The notes beneath the pieces are model-generated. The model was not told the origin of the DNA, did no database searches, and saw nothing but the letters and a program-made list of their open reading frames with translations. Positions 31,567 through 40,253 of a DNA stretch of 64,000 nt are shown one piece after another (position 1 is the stretch's first letter; every line of letters begins with the position of its first letter). The DNA lies in contig NZ_CP116615.1 of assembly GCF_024832785.1 (NCBI RefSeq), positions 372,001-436,000 of the forward strand. The letters are read 5' to 3'. The DNA is from Fontisphaera persica. Its GTDB lineage: Bacteria > Verrucomicrobiota > Verrucomicrobiia > Limisphaerales > Fontisphaeraceae. Both the position numbers and the translations under genes were made by a program.

Positions 31567-32706
31567 GTGAGAACGTTGCACCAATACCTCGTGCGCCAGA
31601 CCCTCGCCACCGTGGTGATGACGGTGGGGGTGTTCACCGGCATTTTGCTGCTGGGCAATGTGCTGCGAGAGGTCACCCTGCTGTTGTTGAACGAGCAGGT
31701 GCGCGCTGTGACGGTGTTCAAAGCGCTGGGGTTGCTGGTGCCTTATGTACTGGTGTTTGCCCTGCCCATGGGCCTGCTCACCGCCATGCTGCTGACCTTT
31801 GGCCGGTTGAGCGCCGAGCAGGAGCTGAATGCCATGCGGGGCGGCGGGGTTTCCGTGGTGTCGCTGGTGACGCCGGTGTTGTTGATGGCGGTGGGCTTTA
31901 GCTGTCTGAGCGGTTTTATCAACCTCTACCTGGCGCCGAGCTGCCGCATGGCGTACAAAGACATGCTGGCCGAGTTGCGGCAGGTGCGTCCAGCCACGGT
32001 GCTGACCGCCGGCCGGTTCGTCAAAGACATTCCCGGTTACATCATCTACGTCAGCAAGGTGACCGACGCCCAGATGCACGATGTGCTTATTTCCAAAGTG
32101 GACAAGGAAGGGGAGGTCACCACCATCCTGCAGGCGGCCAGGGGGGTGGTGGAGCCAGGGCCGGAGACCAATCAGTTTGTGTTGCGATTGTTTGAGGCCC
32201 GCGGTTCCACTCTGGAAAAAGGCGTGTTGCAGGCCATGCCTTTTTATGCCGGCGAGGCCGAGTTCATCCTCGACCTGCCCAAACAACGTGCCCGCTCGAT
32301 CAAGCTGAATGAGATGACGTTTTTTGATTTGCTGGAGGAGCGCCGCCGCGTGGAGCAACTGATGGGCGGCGCCCTGGGCCTGGAGGCCAGACTTTTGCCC
32401 GCTGGCGCGCGGGACAAAGTCCTCGCGCCCTTGAAGGTGCAGCTTCACCATCAAGTGGCCTTCTCCTTTGCCTGCCTGGGATTCACGCTGATTGGCATTC
32501 CGTTGGGCATTCGCAGCCATCGCAAGGAAACCAGCGTGGGCGTGGCGGTGGCCCTGGTGCTGGTGCTGGTTTATTACAGCTTCTTCATTTTGGCCGACGC
32601 CCTGGCCACCAGGGCGCAATGGCATCCCTGGCTGTTCTGCTGGATTCCCAATTTTCTGTTCCAGGGCATGGGCATGTGGCTGCTGTGGCGGGTCAACCGG
32701 CAGTGA
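31567..32706 (+). CDS. LptF/LptG-family permease (YjgP/YjgQ, lipopolysaccharide export)
   Basis: 379 residues from the GTG at 31567, which opens on the conserved VRTLHQYLVRQTLAT; no in-frame ATG fits. Three membrane helices lie in the first 120 residues (TVVMTVGVFTGILLLGN, LLVPYVLVFALPMGLLTAML, VSLVTPVLLMAVGFSCL), then a periplasmic beta domain (about 130-255), then three more helices at the C-terminus. The motif FGRLSAEQELNAMRGGGVS is typical of the coupling region. LptF and LptG form the transmembrane part of the LPS exporter with LptB. Only one copy is here, so the partner must be elsewhere. Third gene of the run. Confidence 0.88.
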   Translation: MRTLHQYLVRQTLATVVMTVGVFTGILLLGNVLREVTLLLLNEQVRAVTVFKALGLLVPYVLVFALPMGLLTAMLLTFGRLSAEQELNAMRGGGVSVVSLVTPVLLMAVGFSCLSGFINLYLAPSCRMAYKDMLAELRQVRPATVLTAGRFVKDIPGYIIYVSKVTDAQMHDVLISKVDKEGEVTTILQAARGVVEPGPETNQFVLRLFEARGSTLEKGVLQAMPFYAGEAEFILDLPKQRARSIKLNEMTFFDLLEERRRVEQLMGGALGLEARLLPAGARDKVLAPLKVQLHHQVAFSFACLGFTLIGIPLGIRSHRKETSVGVAVALVLVLVYYSFFILADALATRAQWHPWLFCWIPNFLFQGMGMWLLWRVNRQ

Positions 32707-32715
32707 AATCTCCCT

Positions 32716-33345
32716 ATGATCACGCCGTTAAAACTCCCGTTTTTATTGGAGCACTTTGCCGTGGCGGTCTCCGCCATCAGCGGGGTGCTGGCGGCGCGGG
32801 GCAAGCGGGTGGATTTGTTTGGGGTGCTGGTTCTGGCGGTGGTGACGGCTTTTGGCGGGGGCACGGTGCGGGATGTGTTGCTGGGGGATCAACCGATTTT
32901 CTGGGTGCGCCAGCCGGCCTATTTGTACAACGCCGTGCTGACGGCCCTGGTCATGTTTCTGGTGGTGCGCTACCAGGATTTGTCGGGCCGGGGCCTGCTG
33001 GTCGCCGATGCTTTCGCGCTGGCGTTGTTTTCCATTGTGGGGGCGCACAAGGCGCTTCTGTTCAACACGCCGCCGCTGGCGGCCACGGCCATGGGGGTGG
33101 TGACCGGGGTGGCGGGAGGCATGTTGCGCGATGTCCTGCTCATGGAAATCCCCCTGGTTTTCCGTCGGCAAATCCACTTTTACGCCACGGCCTCTCTGGC
33201 GGGAGCGGGACTGTTTGTGGTGTTGGAAGAATGGGTGCCGCACGTATCGCGCAACATGCTGCTGGGGGTCGGCGTTACCCTGGCCCTGCGGCTCTTGAGT
33301 CTTAAATACAAACTTGCCCTGCCGGAGATGCCCGAACGCAAGTAA
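32716..33345 (+). CDS. Trimeric intracellular cation (TRIC)-type channel family protein (YicG/UPF0126)
   Basis: 209 residues, seven membrane helices. The two internally repeated halves carry the hallmark TAFGGGTVRDVLLGDQPIFW near residues 48-67 and TGVAGGMLRDVLLMEIPLVF near 131-150, the GGGxxRDxLL repeats of bacterial TRIC channels. These form homotrimeric cation channels in the inner membrane. Starts 9 bp after the LptF/G stop, with the lytic transglycosylase 17 bp downstream, so it is probably translated from the same transcript. No soluble domain. Confidence 0.9.
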   Translation: MITPLKLPFLLEHFAVAVSAISGVLAARGKRVDLFGVLVLAVVTAFGGGTVRDVLLGDQPIFWVRQPAYLYNAVLTALVMFLVVRYQDLSGRGLLVADAFALALFSIVGAHKALLFNTPPLAATAMGVVTGVAGGMLRDVLLMEIPLVFRRQIHFYATASLAGAGLFVVLEEWVPHVSRNMLLGVGVTLALRLLSLKYKLALPEMPERK

Positions 33346-33362
33346 CCCGCCACGGGCCCTCA

Positions 33363-33977
33363 GTGAATGAGCGTGCGTTTTCCTTACACTCGTGTCAGGC
33401 TCATGCCGTGCGTTTAACCCGCTGGCAAAAATGGCTCTTGGTGATTGTAGCCCTGGGCGGCTTGCTTTGGCTGTTTGACCGTTGGCGGTTGTGGCAGGAA
33501 AACGCGCACGACAAAACCATCGCCGCCGCCGCGCGGAAATACGGTGTGGATCCCGCCCTGATCAAGGCCGTCATCTGGCGCGAAAGCCGGTTCGACCCCA
33601 AGGCTCGCGGCCGCCGGGGGGAAGTCGGCTTGATGCAAATCATGGAGCCTACTGCCCGCGATTGGGCCAAAGCGGAGAATCGCACCCTGGTTTTTCACAC
33701 CGAATTATTCGACCCCCAGAAGAACATCGAGTGTGGCACGTGGTACCTGCGCCGGCTACTGTTACGTTATCCGCAAACCGATAATCCACTGCCTTACGCG
33801 CTGGCGGATTACAATGCCGGCCGCGCCAACGTGCTCAAGTGGCTCAATGGGCCGGCGGCCACCAACAGCGCGGCTTTTGTGCAGGCCATTGGCTTCCCTT
33901 CCACGCGAGCGTATGTCATTGCGGTCATGGAACGCCACGCGCATTATCGCAAAACGTGGCGTCCCCCCAAATCCTGA
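33363..33977 (+). CDS. Membrane-anchored lytic transglycosylase (SLT domain)
   Basis: 204 residues from the GTG at 33363 (a GTG at 33408 is an alternative that leaves only the anchor). A membrane helix (about 22-40) is followed by the lysozyme-like SLT domain: YGVDPALIKAVIWRESRFDPKA with catalytic Glu74, GRRGEVGLMQIMEPTARDWA and YALADYNAGRANVLKW. It cuts peptidoglycan between MurNAc and GlcNAc, forming anhydro-MurNAc, from the outer face of the inner membrane. Last gene of the five-gene run, convergent with the HEAT-repeat gene 5 bp away. Confidence 0.9.
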   Translation: MNERAFSLHSCQAHAVRLTRWQKWLLVIVALGGLLWLFDRWRLWQENAHDKTIAAAARKYGVDPALIKAVIWRESRFDPKARGRRGEVGLMQIMEPTARDWAKAENRTLVFHTELFDPQKNIECGTWYLRRLLLRYPQTDNPLPYALADYNAGRANVLKWLNGPAATNSAAFVQAIGFPSTRAYVIAVMERHAHYRKTWRPPKS

Positions 33978-33982
33978 GCCCC

Positions 33983-34852
33983 TCAAAAGGCCACATTCAG
34001 CGCGGTCAGCGCTTTTTCTGCGGCTTCCTTGAGGTGCCGCTCCTTGGGGTCGGTGCGGGTGCGCTGGAAATGTTGATAAATCTTGACGGCCTCGCGGGGC
34101 TTGCCTGTGGCCGCCAATTTTTCGGCCAGCAGGAGGCAGGCATCGGTCATTTTAATTTTCTCGTAGTCATTGGCAGCGTCGGCCATTTTCAGCAGGCGGT
34201 TTGCATCCGATGCCTCGCCGAGCCGGGCCAAAGCCCAGCCTGCGGCCAGCCGCACATCCTGGTCCTGGTGGAACAGGAGCCGCCGAAGCGCTGGTGCGGC
34301 TTCAGCAACTTCCCAGCGTCCCAATGCCTGAATGGCCCCCACCAGGTTTCTGCCAGTGATTTGGGAAAGGCTGCGGGTCAGGGCACGGACGGCGGGCCTG
34401 CCCACAGCCTCGAGGCAGGCCAGCGCGTACAACCCCAGTTCTTCATCGCCTGCGAGTCTGGCCAGGTCGTTCACCTGGGCGGGGCCGGCAATCCATTGCA
34501 ATTCGCGAATGAACAATCCCCGCGTGGCCTTGCTATAATTGGCATCCAACATGGCGCTGGCCAGCAGCCCGGCCAGACGCTCCTTGTGTTTCAACTGTTC
34601 GGGGCGCCCCACATACACCACCAGGCCATGCAGGACGTATTCAGCTTTGTAATTGGCAAAACCCGGGTCCGCCGGGTCCTTCACCAACCCGAGCAATTCC
34701 TTGAGCGCCGGGTCGCCACCACCGAGGATTTTCTGGTAAATCGGCTCGGCTTCACTCCAAGCCGGGCCGGTGAATTTGCTGGGCGTGCCGGGTTTATCCA
34801 CTTCCGGCATTTGCTCGACCAGTGCTTTGATGTCCAAGGTATTGTCTGCCAT
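33983..34852 (-). CDS. HEAT-repeat protein
   Basis: 289 residues from the ATG complementary to 34850-34852, preceded by GGAGG. All-helical, with HEAT-like repeats in the middle: ELQWIAGPAQVNDLARLAGDEELGLYA near 155-180, ALGRWEVAEAAPALRRLLFHQDQDVRLAAGWALARLGE near 210-245, and a TPR-like C-terminus (REAVKIYQHFQR). No signal peptide, so cytoplasmic. HEAT proteins are scaffolds. It lies 41 bp downstream of the Gfo/Idh/MocA gene on the same strand. No enzymatic motif. Confidence 0.78.
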   Translation of the reverse strand: MADNTLDIKALVEQMPEVDKPGTPSKFTGPAWSEAEPIYQKILGGGDPALKELLGLVKDPADPGFANYKAEYVLHGLVVYVGRPEQLKHKERLAGLLASAMLDANYSKATRGLFIRELQWIAGPAQVNDLARLAGDEELGLYALACLEAVGRPAVRALTRSLSQITGRNLVGAIQALGRWEVAEAAPALRRLLFHQDQDVRLAAGWALARLGEASDANRLLKMADAANDYEKIKMTDACLLLAEKLAATGKPREAVKIYQHFQRTRTDPKERHLKEAAEKALTALNVAF

Positions 34853-34893
34853 AAAACCTCCGGGCATGGGATGAGGTGGGGTCTGGGTTGAGG

Positions 34894-36126
34894 TTACAGG
34901 TGCCACGGGGGCCGCATGGGCGGATTGACCAGCCGGTTGGCCTCTTCATCGCCAATGATTTCCTCCTTCACGGGGTCAAAGCGGATTTTACGTCCCACGC
35001 GAATGGCAATGTTGGCCAGATGCATGATGCATACTGTGCGATGGGCGGCTTCGGCGTGGCCCCCCGGTTGCTTGCGGGTTTTTACCGCCTCAGTGAAGTC
35101 AATCAGCGGCTCGGGGTCGGGCATTTGTTTGAGTTTTTGCCGGCTCTCCTCGTCCAAATCCTCCAAACGCACCGGCCGCGCTTTGAGCCGGTCATAATCC
35201 GGCCCCCATTCGCCGCTGACCAGGACGATGGTAAAGCCATTGGCATATTTCAGCTCCACCCAGCCCCACATGCCACAGACTTCGGGATGCGCCGGCGGGG
35301 CCAGCGCCTCAATCTCCACCGGCGCGGTATCGTCCACGCCGTAAGTCCAAGTTACGGGGTCCATGGCGTGCTGGCCCATGTCGCCCAGGCCGCCGCCCTC
35401 GTAATCCCAATAACCGCGATGCGTGCCGCCGAAACGGTGGGGATGATAGGGCTTCATGGGCGAGGGGCCGACATACATATCCCAATCCAGCCACTTGGGC
35501 ACGGGTTGGGGTTTGGCATTGACGATGCCGCTCCATTCCTTGACTTTCAGCCCGCCCGCTTTGATGTACACCGCTTTGCATTCCTTGAGCAGGCCGCTTT
35601 TCATGATTTTGCGGGTCAGGACATCGCCCGGATTGCGCGCCGCGGAAAAACGGCCAAAGGTGCCAATCTGAAAGATACGGCCATAGCGTTTGGCGGCGTT
35701 CACCACGGCGCGCCCTTCGGCGATGAAGCGAGTCATCGGTTTTTCGCACATGACATCCTTGCCGGCTTCCATGGCCATGATGGAAATCAAAGCGTGCCAG
35801 TGCGGCGGCGTGGCGATGGCCACCACATCAATATCCTTGCGCTCCAACACGCGGCGAAAATCGGTGTAGTAGCGTTTATTGTCGGCCCGGTCTTTGAAGC
35901 GCACGTCGCACTCGACCAGTTTCACCGCATTCAGCCCCTTGAGGTTGTCAAAGGTGCCGGGGCCGCGCCCGCCGCAGCCAATGAGCGCGCCGCCCACCGT
36001 TTCACTGGGGGGCGGCACACCAGGTTGCCCCAAAACATGGCGGGGGATGATGGTGATGGTCGTCAGACCGGCAACAGCTCCTTTAATGAAATGCCGGCGG
36101 GACGTCCGCAGTGGGATTCTTTTCAT
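34894..36126 (-). CDS. Tat-exported Gfo/Idh/MocA-family oxidoreductase
   Basis: 410 residues. The N-terminus RTSRRHFIKGAVAGL (7-21) is a twin-arginine signal, so the folded protein with cofactor is exported. The NAD(P)-binding segment begins GALIGCGGRGPGTFDNL; the catalytic-region motif MCEKPMTRFIAEGRAVVNAA (EKP) is intact, as is the C-terminal sheet with the GGGLGDMGQHAMD metal/active-site loop. Such exported members in verrucomicrobia and planctomycetes are thought to oxidise sugar C3 positions, giving 3-keto-glycosides that DUF1080 proteins hydrolyse. A DUF1080 gene is in the window but about 18 kb away. Upstream of the HEAT-repeat gene and divergent from the POT transporter. Confidence 0.92.
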   Translation of the reverse strand: MKRIPLRTSRRHFIKGAVAGLTTITIIPRHVLGQPGVPPPSETVGGALIGCGGRGPGTFDNLKGLNAVKLVECDVRFKDRADNKRYYTDFRRVLERKDIDVVAIATPPHWHALISIMAMEAGKDVMCEKPMTRFIAEGRAVVNAAKRYGRIFQIGTFGRFSAARNPGDVLTRKIMKSGLLKECKAVYIKAGGLKVKEWSGIVNAKPQPVPKWLDWDMYVGPSPMKPYHPHRFGGTHRGYWDYEGGGLGDMGQHAMDPVTWTYGVDDTAPVEIEALAPPAHPEVCGMWGWVELKYANGFTIVLVSGEWGPDYDRLKARPVRLEDLDEESRQKLKQMPDPEPLIDFTEAVKTRKQPGGHAEAAHRTVCIMHLANIAIRVGRKIRFDPVKEEIIGDEEANRLVNPPMRPPWHL

Positions 36127-36262
36127 ACCCTGTCATCGTGCCACGCGCCGCCTGGCGTGGCCAGCCCATAATTGGTCCGGTGCCGCCTCCTTGCAGCAAG
36201 GTTGTAGTCTCAGTCTGGTGGACAATCCCGGCGGGTTATGCCACTTTTTCGGCGCGCAACGC

Positions 36263-37813
36263 ATGAGCACCACCGAAAAACCAAGATTAGGCCGCACCTT
36301 CTGGACGCTGAACGTCATTGAAATGTGGGAGCGGCTCGCCTTCTACAACCTGCGAGTCATGGCGCCGATTTACATCATGCAGGCCGATGACCCCGGCGGG
36401 TTGCATCTGACGGCGGCGGACAAGGGCACCATCTATGCCTGGTGGGCGGTGTTTCAATCCATTCTGCCGGTATTCACCGGCGGACTGGCGGATCGGTTTG
36501 GCTACAAGCGCACCCTTACCTTTGCCCTGAGTCTGATGATGGTGGGCTACCTGATGATTGCCTTGCTGCGCGATTTGGGCTTCATCAGTAATTTCTGGGC
36601 GTTGTTTATCAGCATTATGACCCTGGCCACCGGTACCGCCTTTTTCAAGCCCAGCATTCAAGGTTCGCTGGCCAACATCCTGACCCGGGCCAATTCCTCG
36701 GTGGGCTGGGGTATTTTTTACTGGGTGGTCAATGTGGGCGCCTTCATCGGCCACTTTTTACCCTCGCTTTTTCTTGTTTATAGCACGGCCTTTCCCGGGC
36801 CTTTTTATGCCGAGTCTCACTCCAAAGAGGCCTGGCGCAATCTTTTCCTGGCCTCGGCGGTGTTCACCAGTTTCAACCTCATGTTGTTGTTTTTCCTCAA
36901 AGATACGCCTTCCGGCGCCTCAGCCACCGAGTCGCCGCTCTCCGTGCTGGCGCGTACGGTGCGGAACATCTTTGAGCCGCGCCTGCTGGCCTGGATTGCC
37001 ATCATGTCCTGCTTCTGGCTCATGATGTACCAGCTCTGGGATTTGCAGCCCAATTTCATCAGCGACTGGCTCGACAGCCGGCCGGCGGCCGAGCTGCTGC
37101 GGCGCCTGCCCGATTGGGCCTATAATTCCATGGTGGGCGACACCCCCCGGGGGCCGATGGTGCGCCAGCAGGTGCTGCTGAGTTTTAACGCCTTGTTCAT
37201 CATCCTGGGGGTCATTGGCATGGCCTGGCTCACCCGCAAGATGCGCACCCTGGAAGCCATGCTCATTGGTATGTTGATGGCCACGGGCGGCATTGTGCTG
37301 GCCGGCTGGACGATGAACGTCTGGCTCTTGATTGCCGGCATCTTGTTGTTTTCGCTGGGCGAAATGCTCACCGGCCCCAAGAAAAGTGAGTACCTGGGTT
37401 TGATTGCACCGCCGGGCAAGAAGGGATTGTACCTGGGGTATGTGAACATTCCAGTGGGCGTGGGAGTTTATGCCGGCAGCGAGCTGGCAGGGTACGTCTA
37501 TGGTCACTATGGCGAAAAGGCCGTGCTGGCGCTGCGATACCTGGCGGAGAAAACCCCCTGGGGCCAGAGCAAACAGTGGGACGGCTCCATCGCCACCCTG
37601 CAGGAGACGCTTGGGGTGACACGCATGCAAGCCATGGACAAGCTGGTGGAGGTGACAGGCTTGGACCACGTGCAGGCCACCCAGTTGTTGTGGGACACCT
37701 ATTCGCCCCACGCCCACGTGTGGCTGCCCTTTGCCGCGGTTGGCATCGTGGCCGCGGTGGCTTTGTGGATTTTTGGCCGCATGGCCAGGAAATGGCAGGA
37801 CATGAATGCGTGA
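36263..37813 (+). CDS. Proton-dependent oligopeptide transporter (POT/PTR2, MFS)
   Basis: 516 residues from the ATG at 36263. Twelve or more membrane helices. The POT signature at the first helix is EMWERLAFYNLR (ExxERFxYY in classical members), followed by GGLADRFGYKRTLTFALS and the PTR2 loop TGTAFFKPSIQGSLANIL. Proton-coupled uptake of di- and tripeptides is the usual role. The YY of the signature is only partly kept (FY), so substrate range may differ. A cytoplasmic loop near 430-475 carries an extra helical segment (QETLGVTRMQAMDKLVEVTG) not common in the family. It is convergent with the DUF2851 gene, 3 bp away. Confidence 0.9.
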   Translation: MSTTEKPRLGRTFWTLNVIEMWERLAFYNLRVMAPIYIMQADDPGGLHLTAADKGTIYAWWAVFQSILPVFTGGLADRFGYKRTLTFALSLMMVGYLMIALLRDLGFISNFWALFISIMTLATGTAFFKPSIQGSLANILTRANSSVGWGIFYWVVNVGAFIGHFLPSLFLVYSTAFPGPFYAESHSKEAWRNLFLASAVFTSFNLMLLFFLKDTPSGASATESPLSVLARTVRNIFEPRLLAWIAIMSCFWLMMYQLWDLQPNFISDWLDSRPAAELLRRLPDWAYNSMVGDTPRGPMVRQQVLLSFNALFIILGVIGMAWLTRKMRTLEAMLIGMLMATGGIVLAGWTMNVWLLIAGILLFSLGEMLTGPKKSEYLGLIAPPGKKGLYLGYVNIPVGVGVYAGSELAGYVYGHYGEKAVLALRYLAEKTPWGQSKQWDGSIATLQETLGVTRMQAMDKLVEVTGLDHVQATQLLWDTYSPHAHVWLPFAAVGIVAAVALWIFGRMARKWQDMNA

Positions 37814-37816
37814 GAC

Positions 37817-39295
37817 TCAAATGTTGCGGGGGGCGGACGAGTCAGGGTGACGGCTCCCAAATTGCCGCACCAAGTCGGGAAAGAGGCACGGCTCGCACAG
37901 CGCATTGGCCTGGTCACAACAATCTCGCACAATTTGCAACAACCCCTGTTGTGCTGCCGCGGTTTTCAAGCAGGTGGCCCGGCTGCCGCCCAGCAGCCGT
38001 TGGCGGGCCAGCTTTAACACCGCGTTGTCCTGCCCTGCCGGCCAGCTTAAAAAACGTTGCTCGACGCGGCGGAGGCGCGAGCGGTCCCGGCACTCGAGGG
38101 CTTGCGCGTAGAACCAGGGCAGGAGGGCATTCACCGCCAAATCGGTGGCGCGTTCCTCGCCCAGCATCGGTTGCCGGCGGGGCAGCCGCGGAGAGTGGAG
38201 GCTCCAGTGCCAGTCCCAGAAGTCATCTTGTGCAGCCACCCCCTGAATCAGGGATGAAGTGAGCGCTGAAGCCGGCCAGTCCGTGTCAAACCATTGTTTG
38301 ACTTGTTCTGTCCAGCGCGGCGCGGCCAGCCATTGGCCGGCCAGGGCCAGGCGGCGTTGGGGGTGATTGGCGGGGCGCAATCCGCCCAGCCGCCAGAGCG
38401 TGCGCGGCATGAGACAATCGGCAAAAGCATCACGTTCACGCCACCACCAGTCCCAGAGTTGCCGGGCATGCGCGGCGTTGCCGGCGCGGCCGTCCATGTC
38501 CGCGGGCAACAACCCGCTGACGCCCAATAACCGCGCCTGGCAGTGCAGGGCGTTGGAGCTGCCCGCCTGCAGGCGCTCCCGCATTTCGCCGAGGTTTTGC
38601 ATCGGCCAGGTGTTGTGCTTGTAGCCCAGGGCGCGGAACACCCCCTCCCACAAAGCCTGCTCCCACCCGGCTACGCGCGCGCGATGCAGCAGTTGCAGGG
38701 CTTTGCCATGCAGCCGTACCAGCGCCGCCTGATGCAGCAGCTCGTCCCGCTGGGTTGCTGAAAGTTCCCGCCACGCGGCGGCGCAACGCCCGGCTTGTTC
38801 CGGTGGCAATTCCGGGGCGGCATCCGCCCCTATCCACGCCGCCAAAACCTCCAGCGGCGCCTCCAGGTAATCCTTCAGTGCCAGCGCAGGCAGGGCAGGG
38901 GAGGCCTGCGCAGGATTTTCCCAAAGGACATGCAGGACGACTTGCGCATAAGCCGGGTTGCGATCATGGCCGTGCTGGCGCCATCCGGCGGCTTGCACAT
39001 CAATTTCCACATCACCCTGCCGGGGCAGGTCATTATCCAGTTGCAGCACGGCCTGGCGAAAATCCGGGCCGGGCTCCCGATTGCAAAATCCTGGATGAAG
39101 CACGCGCAATTTGCGCCCATCCAGCAGTCGCAGACGCTCGCGCTGCAGCCGTTGATGCTGCCAAATCCACTGTAACCAGCGTTCTGGCGGGGCTGCCGTG
39201 GCCGTTTCACGCAGCGCGGGCGGCGCCAGTGATTCGCGCCACTGCGCATAAAAAAGGGAGGCCGGCGGCTCCGCCATGTCGCGGGGGTCATTCAT
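37817..39295 (-). CDS. DUF2851 family protein, last gene of the ribose operon
   Basis: 492 residues from the ATG at 39295, which overlaps the ribokinase stop by 8 bp. DUF2851 landmarks: LFYAQWRESL near 14-23, LLDGRKLRVLHPGFCNREPGPDFRQAVLQLD (about 57-87), GDVEIDVQAAGWRQHGHDRNPAYAQVVLHVLWE (about 94-126) and GVFRALGYKHN. The conserved His/Asp cluster (GHDRN, VVLHVL, DVEID) suggests a metal-dependent enzyme, but no member I know of has a defined role. No signal peptide or membrane helix. The overlap with the ribokinase gene means it is almost certainly cotranslated with the ribose operon, which is the only functional clue here. Confidence 0.8.
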   Translation of the reverse strand: MNDPRDMAEPPASLFYAQWRESLAPPALRETATAAPPERWLQWIWQHQRLQRERLRLLDGRKLRVLHPGFCNREPGPDFRQAVLQLDNDLPRQGDVEIDVQAAGWRQHGHDRNPAYAQVVLHVLWENPAQASPALPALALKDYLEAPLEVLAAWIGADAAPELPPEQAGRCAAAWRELSATQRDELLHQAALVRLHGKALQLLHRARVAGWEQALWEGVFRALGYKHNTWPMQNLGEMRERLQAGSSNALHCQARLLGVSGLLPADMDGRAGNAAHARQLWDWWWRERDAFADCLMPRTLWRLGGLRPANHPQRRLALAGQWLAAPRWTEQVKQWFDTDWPASALTSSLIQGVAAQDDFWDWHWSLHSPRLPRRQPMLGEERATDLAVNALLPWFYAQALECRDRSRLRRVEQRFLSWPAGQDNAVLKLARQRLLGGSRATCLKTAAAQQGLLQIVRDCCDQANALCEPCLFPDLVRQFGSRHPDSSAPRNI

Positions 39296-40235
39296 CCGCG
39301 TGTTGCCGCAAAAAGCGTTCGATTTCCTCCCGATAAGGCGCCGAAGGCTGTGCGCCCAGCCGGGTGACCGAAAGGGCGGCGGCTGCTTGCGCAAAACGGA
39401 CTGCCGGCAACAAGGCCTGTCCTTCGGCCAAGGCCACGGCCAGCGCCCCATTAAAGACATCCCCGGCGGCCGTGGTATCCACCGCCCGGACTTTGAAGCC
39501 GGGCACATGCGCCGACTCGGCCCCGCTGGCCACCCAGACGCCACGCGCTCCCAAGGTCACCAACACGCTTTCCACTCCGCGCTGGCGTAGCCGCAAGGCC
39601 GCTTTTGCCGCGGCCCGGGGTGAGTCCACCTTGACACCTGTCAAGATTTCAGCCTCCGTTTCATTGGGGGTCAGAAGATGGATTTGCCGCAAAAGGGATT
39701 CCGGCAAGGGTTGGGCGGGCGCGGGGTTGAGAATCATCATGGCGCCGGCTTTTCTGGCCTGACGCACCGTTGCCTGTACCGCAGCCAGCGGCACCTCCAA
39801 TTGCGCCAGAACCACACGAGCTTTTTGAATGGCAGGCACGGCGGCAGCCACATCGTGGCGGCTCAGCCGGCGGTTGGCGCCCGGCGCCACCACAATGCTG
39901 TTTTCGCCGTCGGCGGCGACAGCAATCAAGGCCACACCGGAAGGCTCCTGGGCATCGCGGACCAGCCAGCGGGTCTCCACACCATCCGCCTTGAAACCTT
40001 GCAGCGCCTGGTCACCAAACCAGTCCCGTCCCAACCGGCAAACAAAAGCCACCCGGCCGCCGGCGCGCGCCGCGGCTACGGCCTGGTTGGCGCCCTTGCC
40101 TCCGGCGGCCAGCGTGAAGCGGCCGCCCAGGAGCGTTTCCCCGGGGCGCGGAATCCGCGGGGTTTGCACCACCATGTCCGTATTGGAGCTGCCCACCACG
40201 ACAATGCGGGGCGGGGGAACGGTTTTGGTTTTCAT
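39288..40235 (-). CDS. rbsK: Ribokinase (PfkB family)
   Basis: 315 residues. The PfkB pattern is complete: VVGSSNTDMVVQTPRIPRPGE near 12-32, the substrate loop FTLAAGGKGANQAVAAARAGG near 41-61, VTLGARGVWV and the C-terminal signature VDTTAAGDVFNGALAVAL with the catalytic Asp. The GGKGANQAV segment is the ribokinase form rather than the fructokinase one. It phosphorylates D-ribose to ribose-5-phosphate with ATP. Fifth gene of the operon, 18 bp after the permease gene and overlapping DUF2851 by 8 bp. Confidence 0.93.
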   Translation of the reverse strand: MKTKTVPPPRIVVVGSSNTDMVVQTPRIPRPGETLLGGRFTLAAGGKGANQAVAAARAGGRVAFVCRLGRDWFGDQALQGFKADGVETRWLVRDAQEPSGVALIAVAADGENSIVVAPGANRRLSRHDVAAAVPAIQKARVVLAQLEVPLAAVQATVRQARKAGAMMILNPAPAQPLPESLLRQIHLLTPNETEAEILTGVKVDSPRAAAKAALRLRQRGVESVLVTLGARGVWVASGAESAHVPGFKVRAVDTTAAGDVFNGALAVALAEGQALLPAVRFAQAAAALSVTRLGAQPSAPYREEIERFLRQHADE

Positions 40236-40253
40236 GCGAATCCAAAAATCCTG

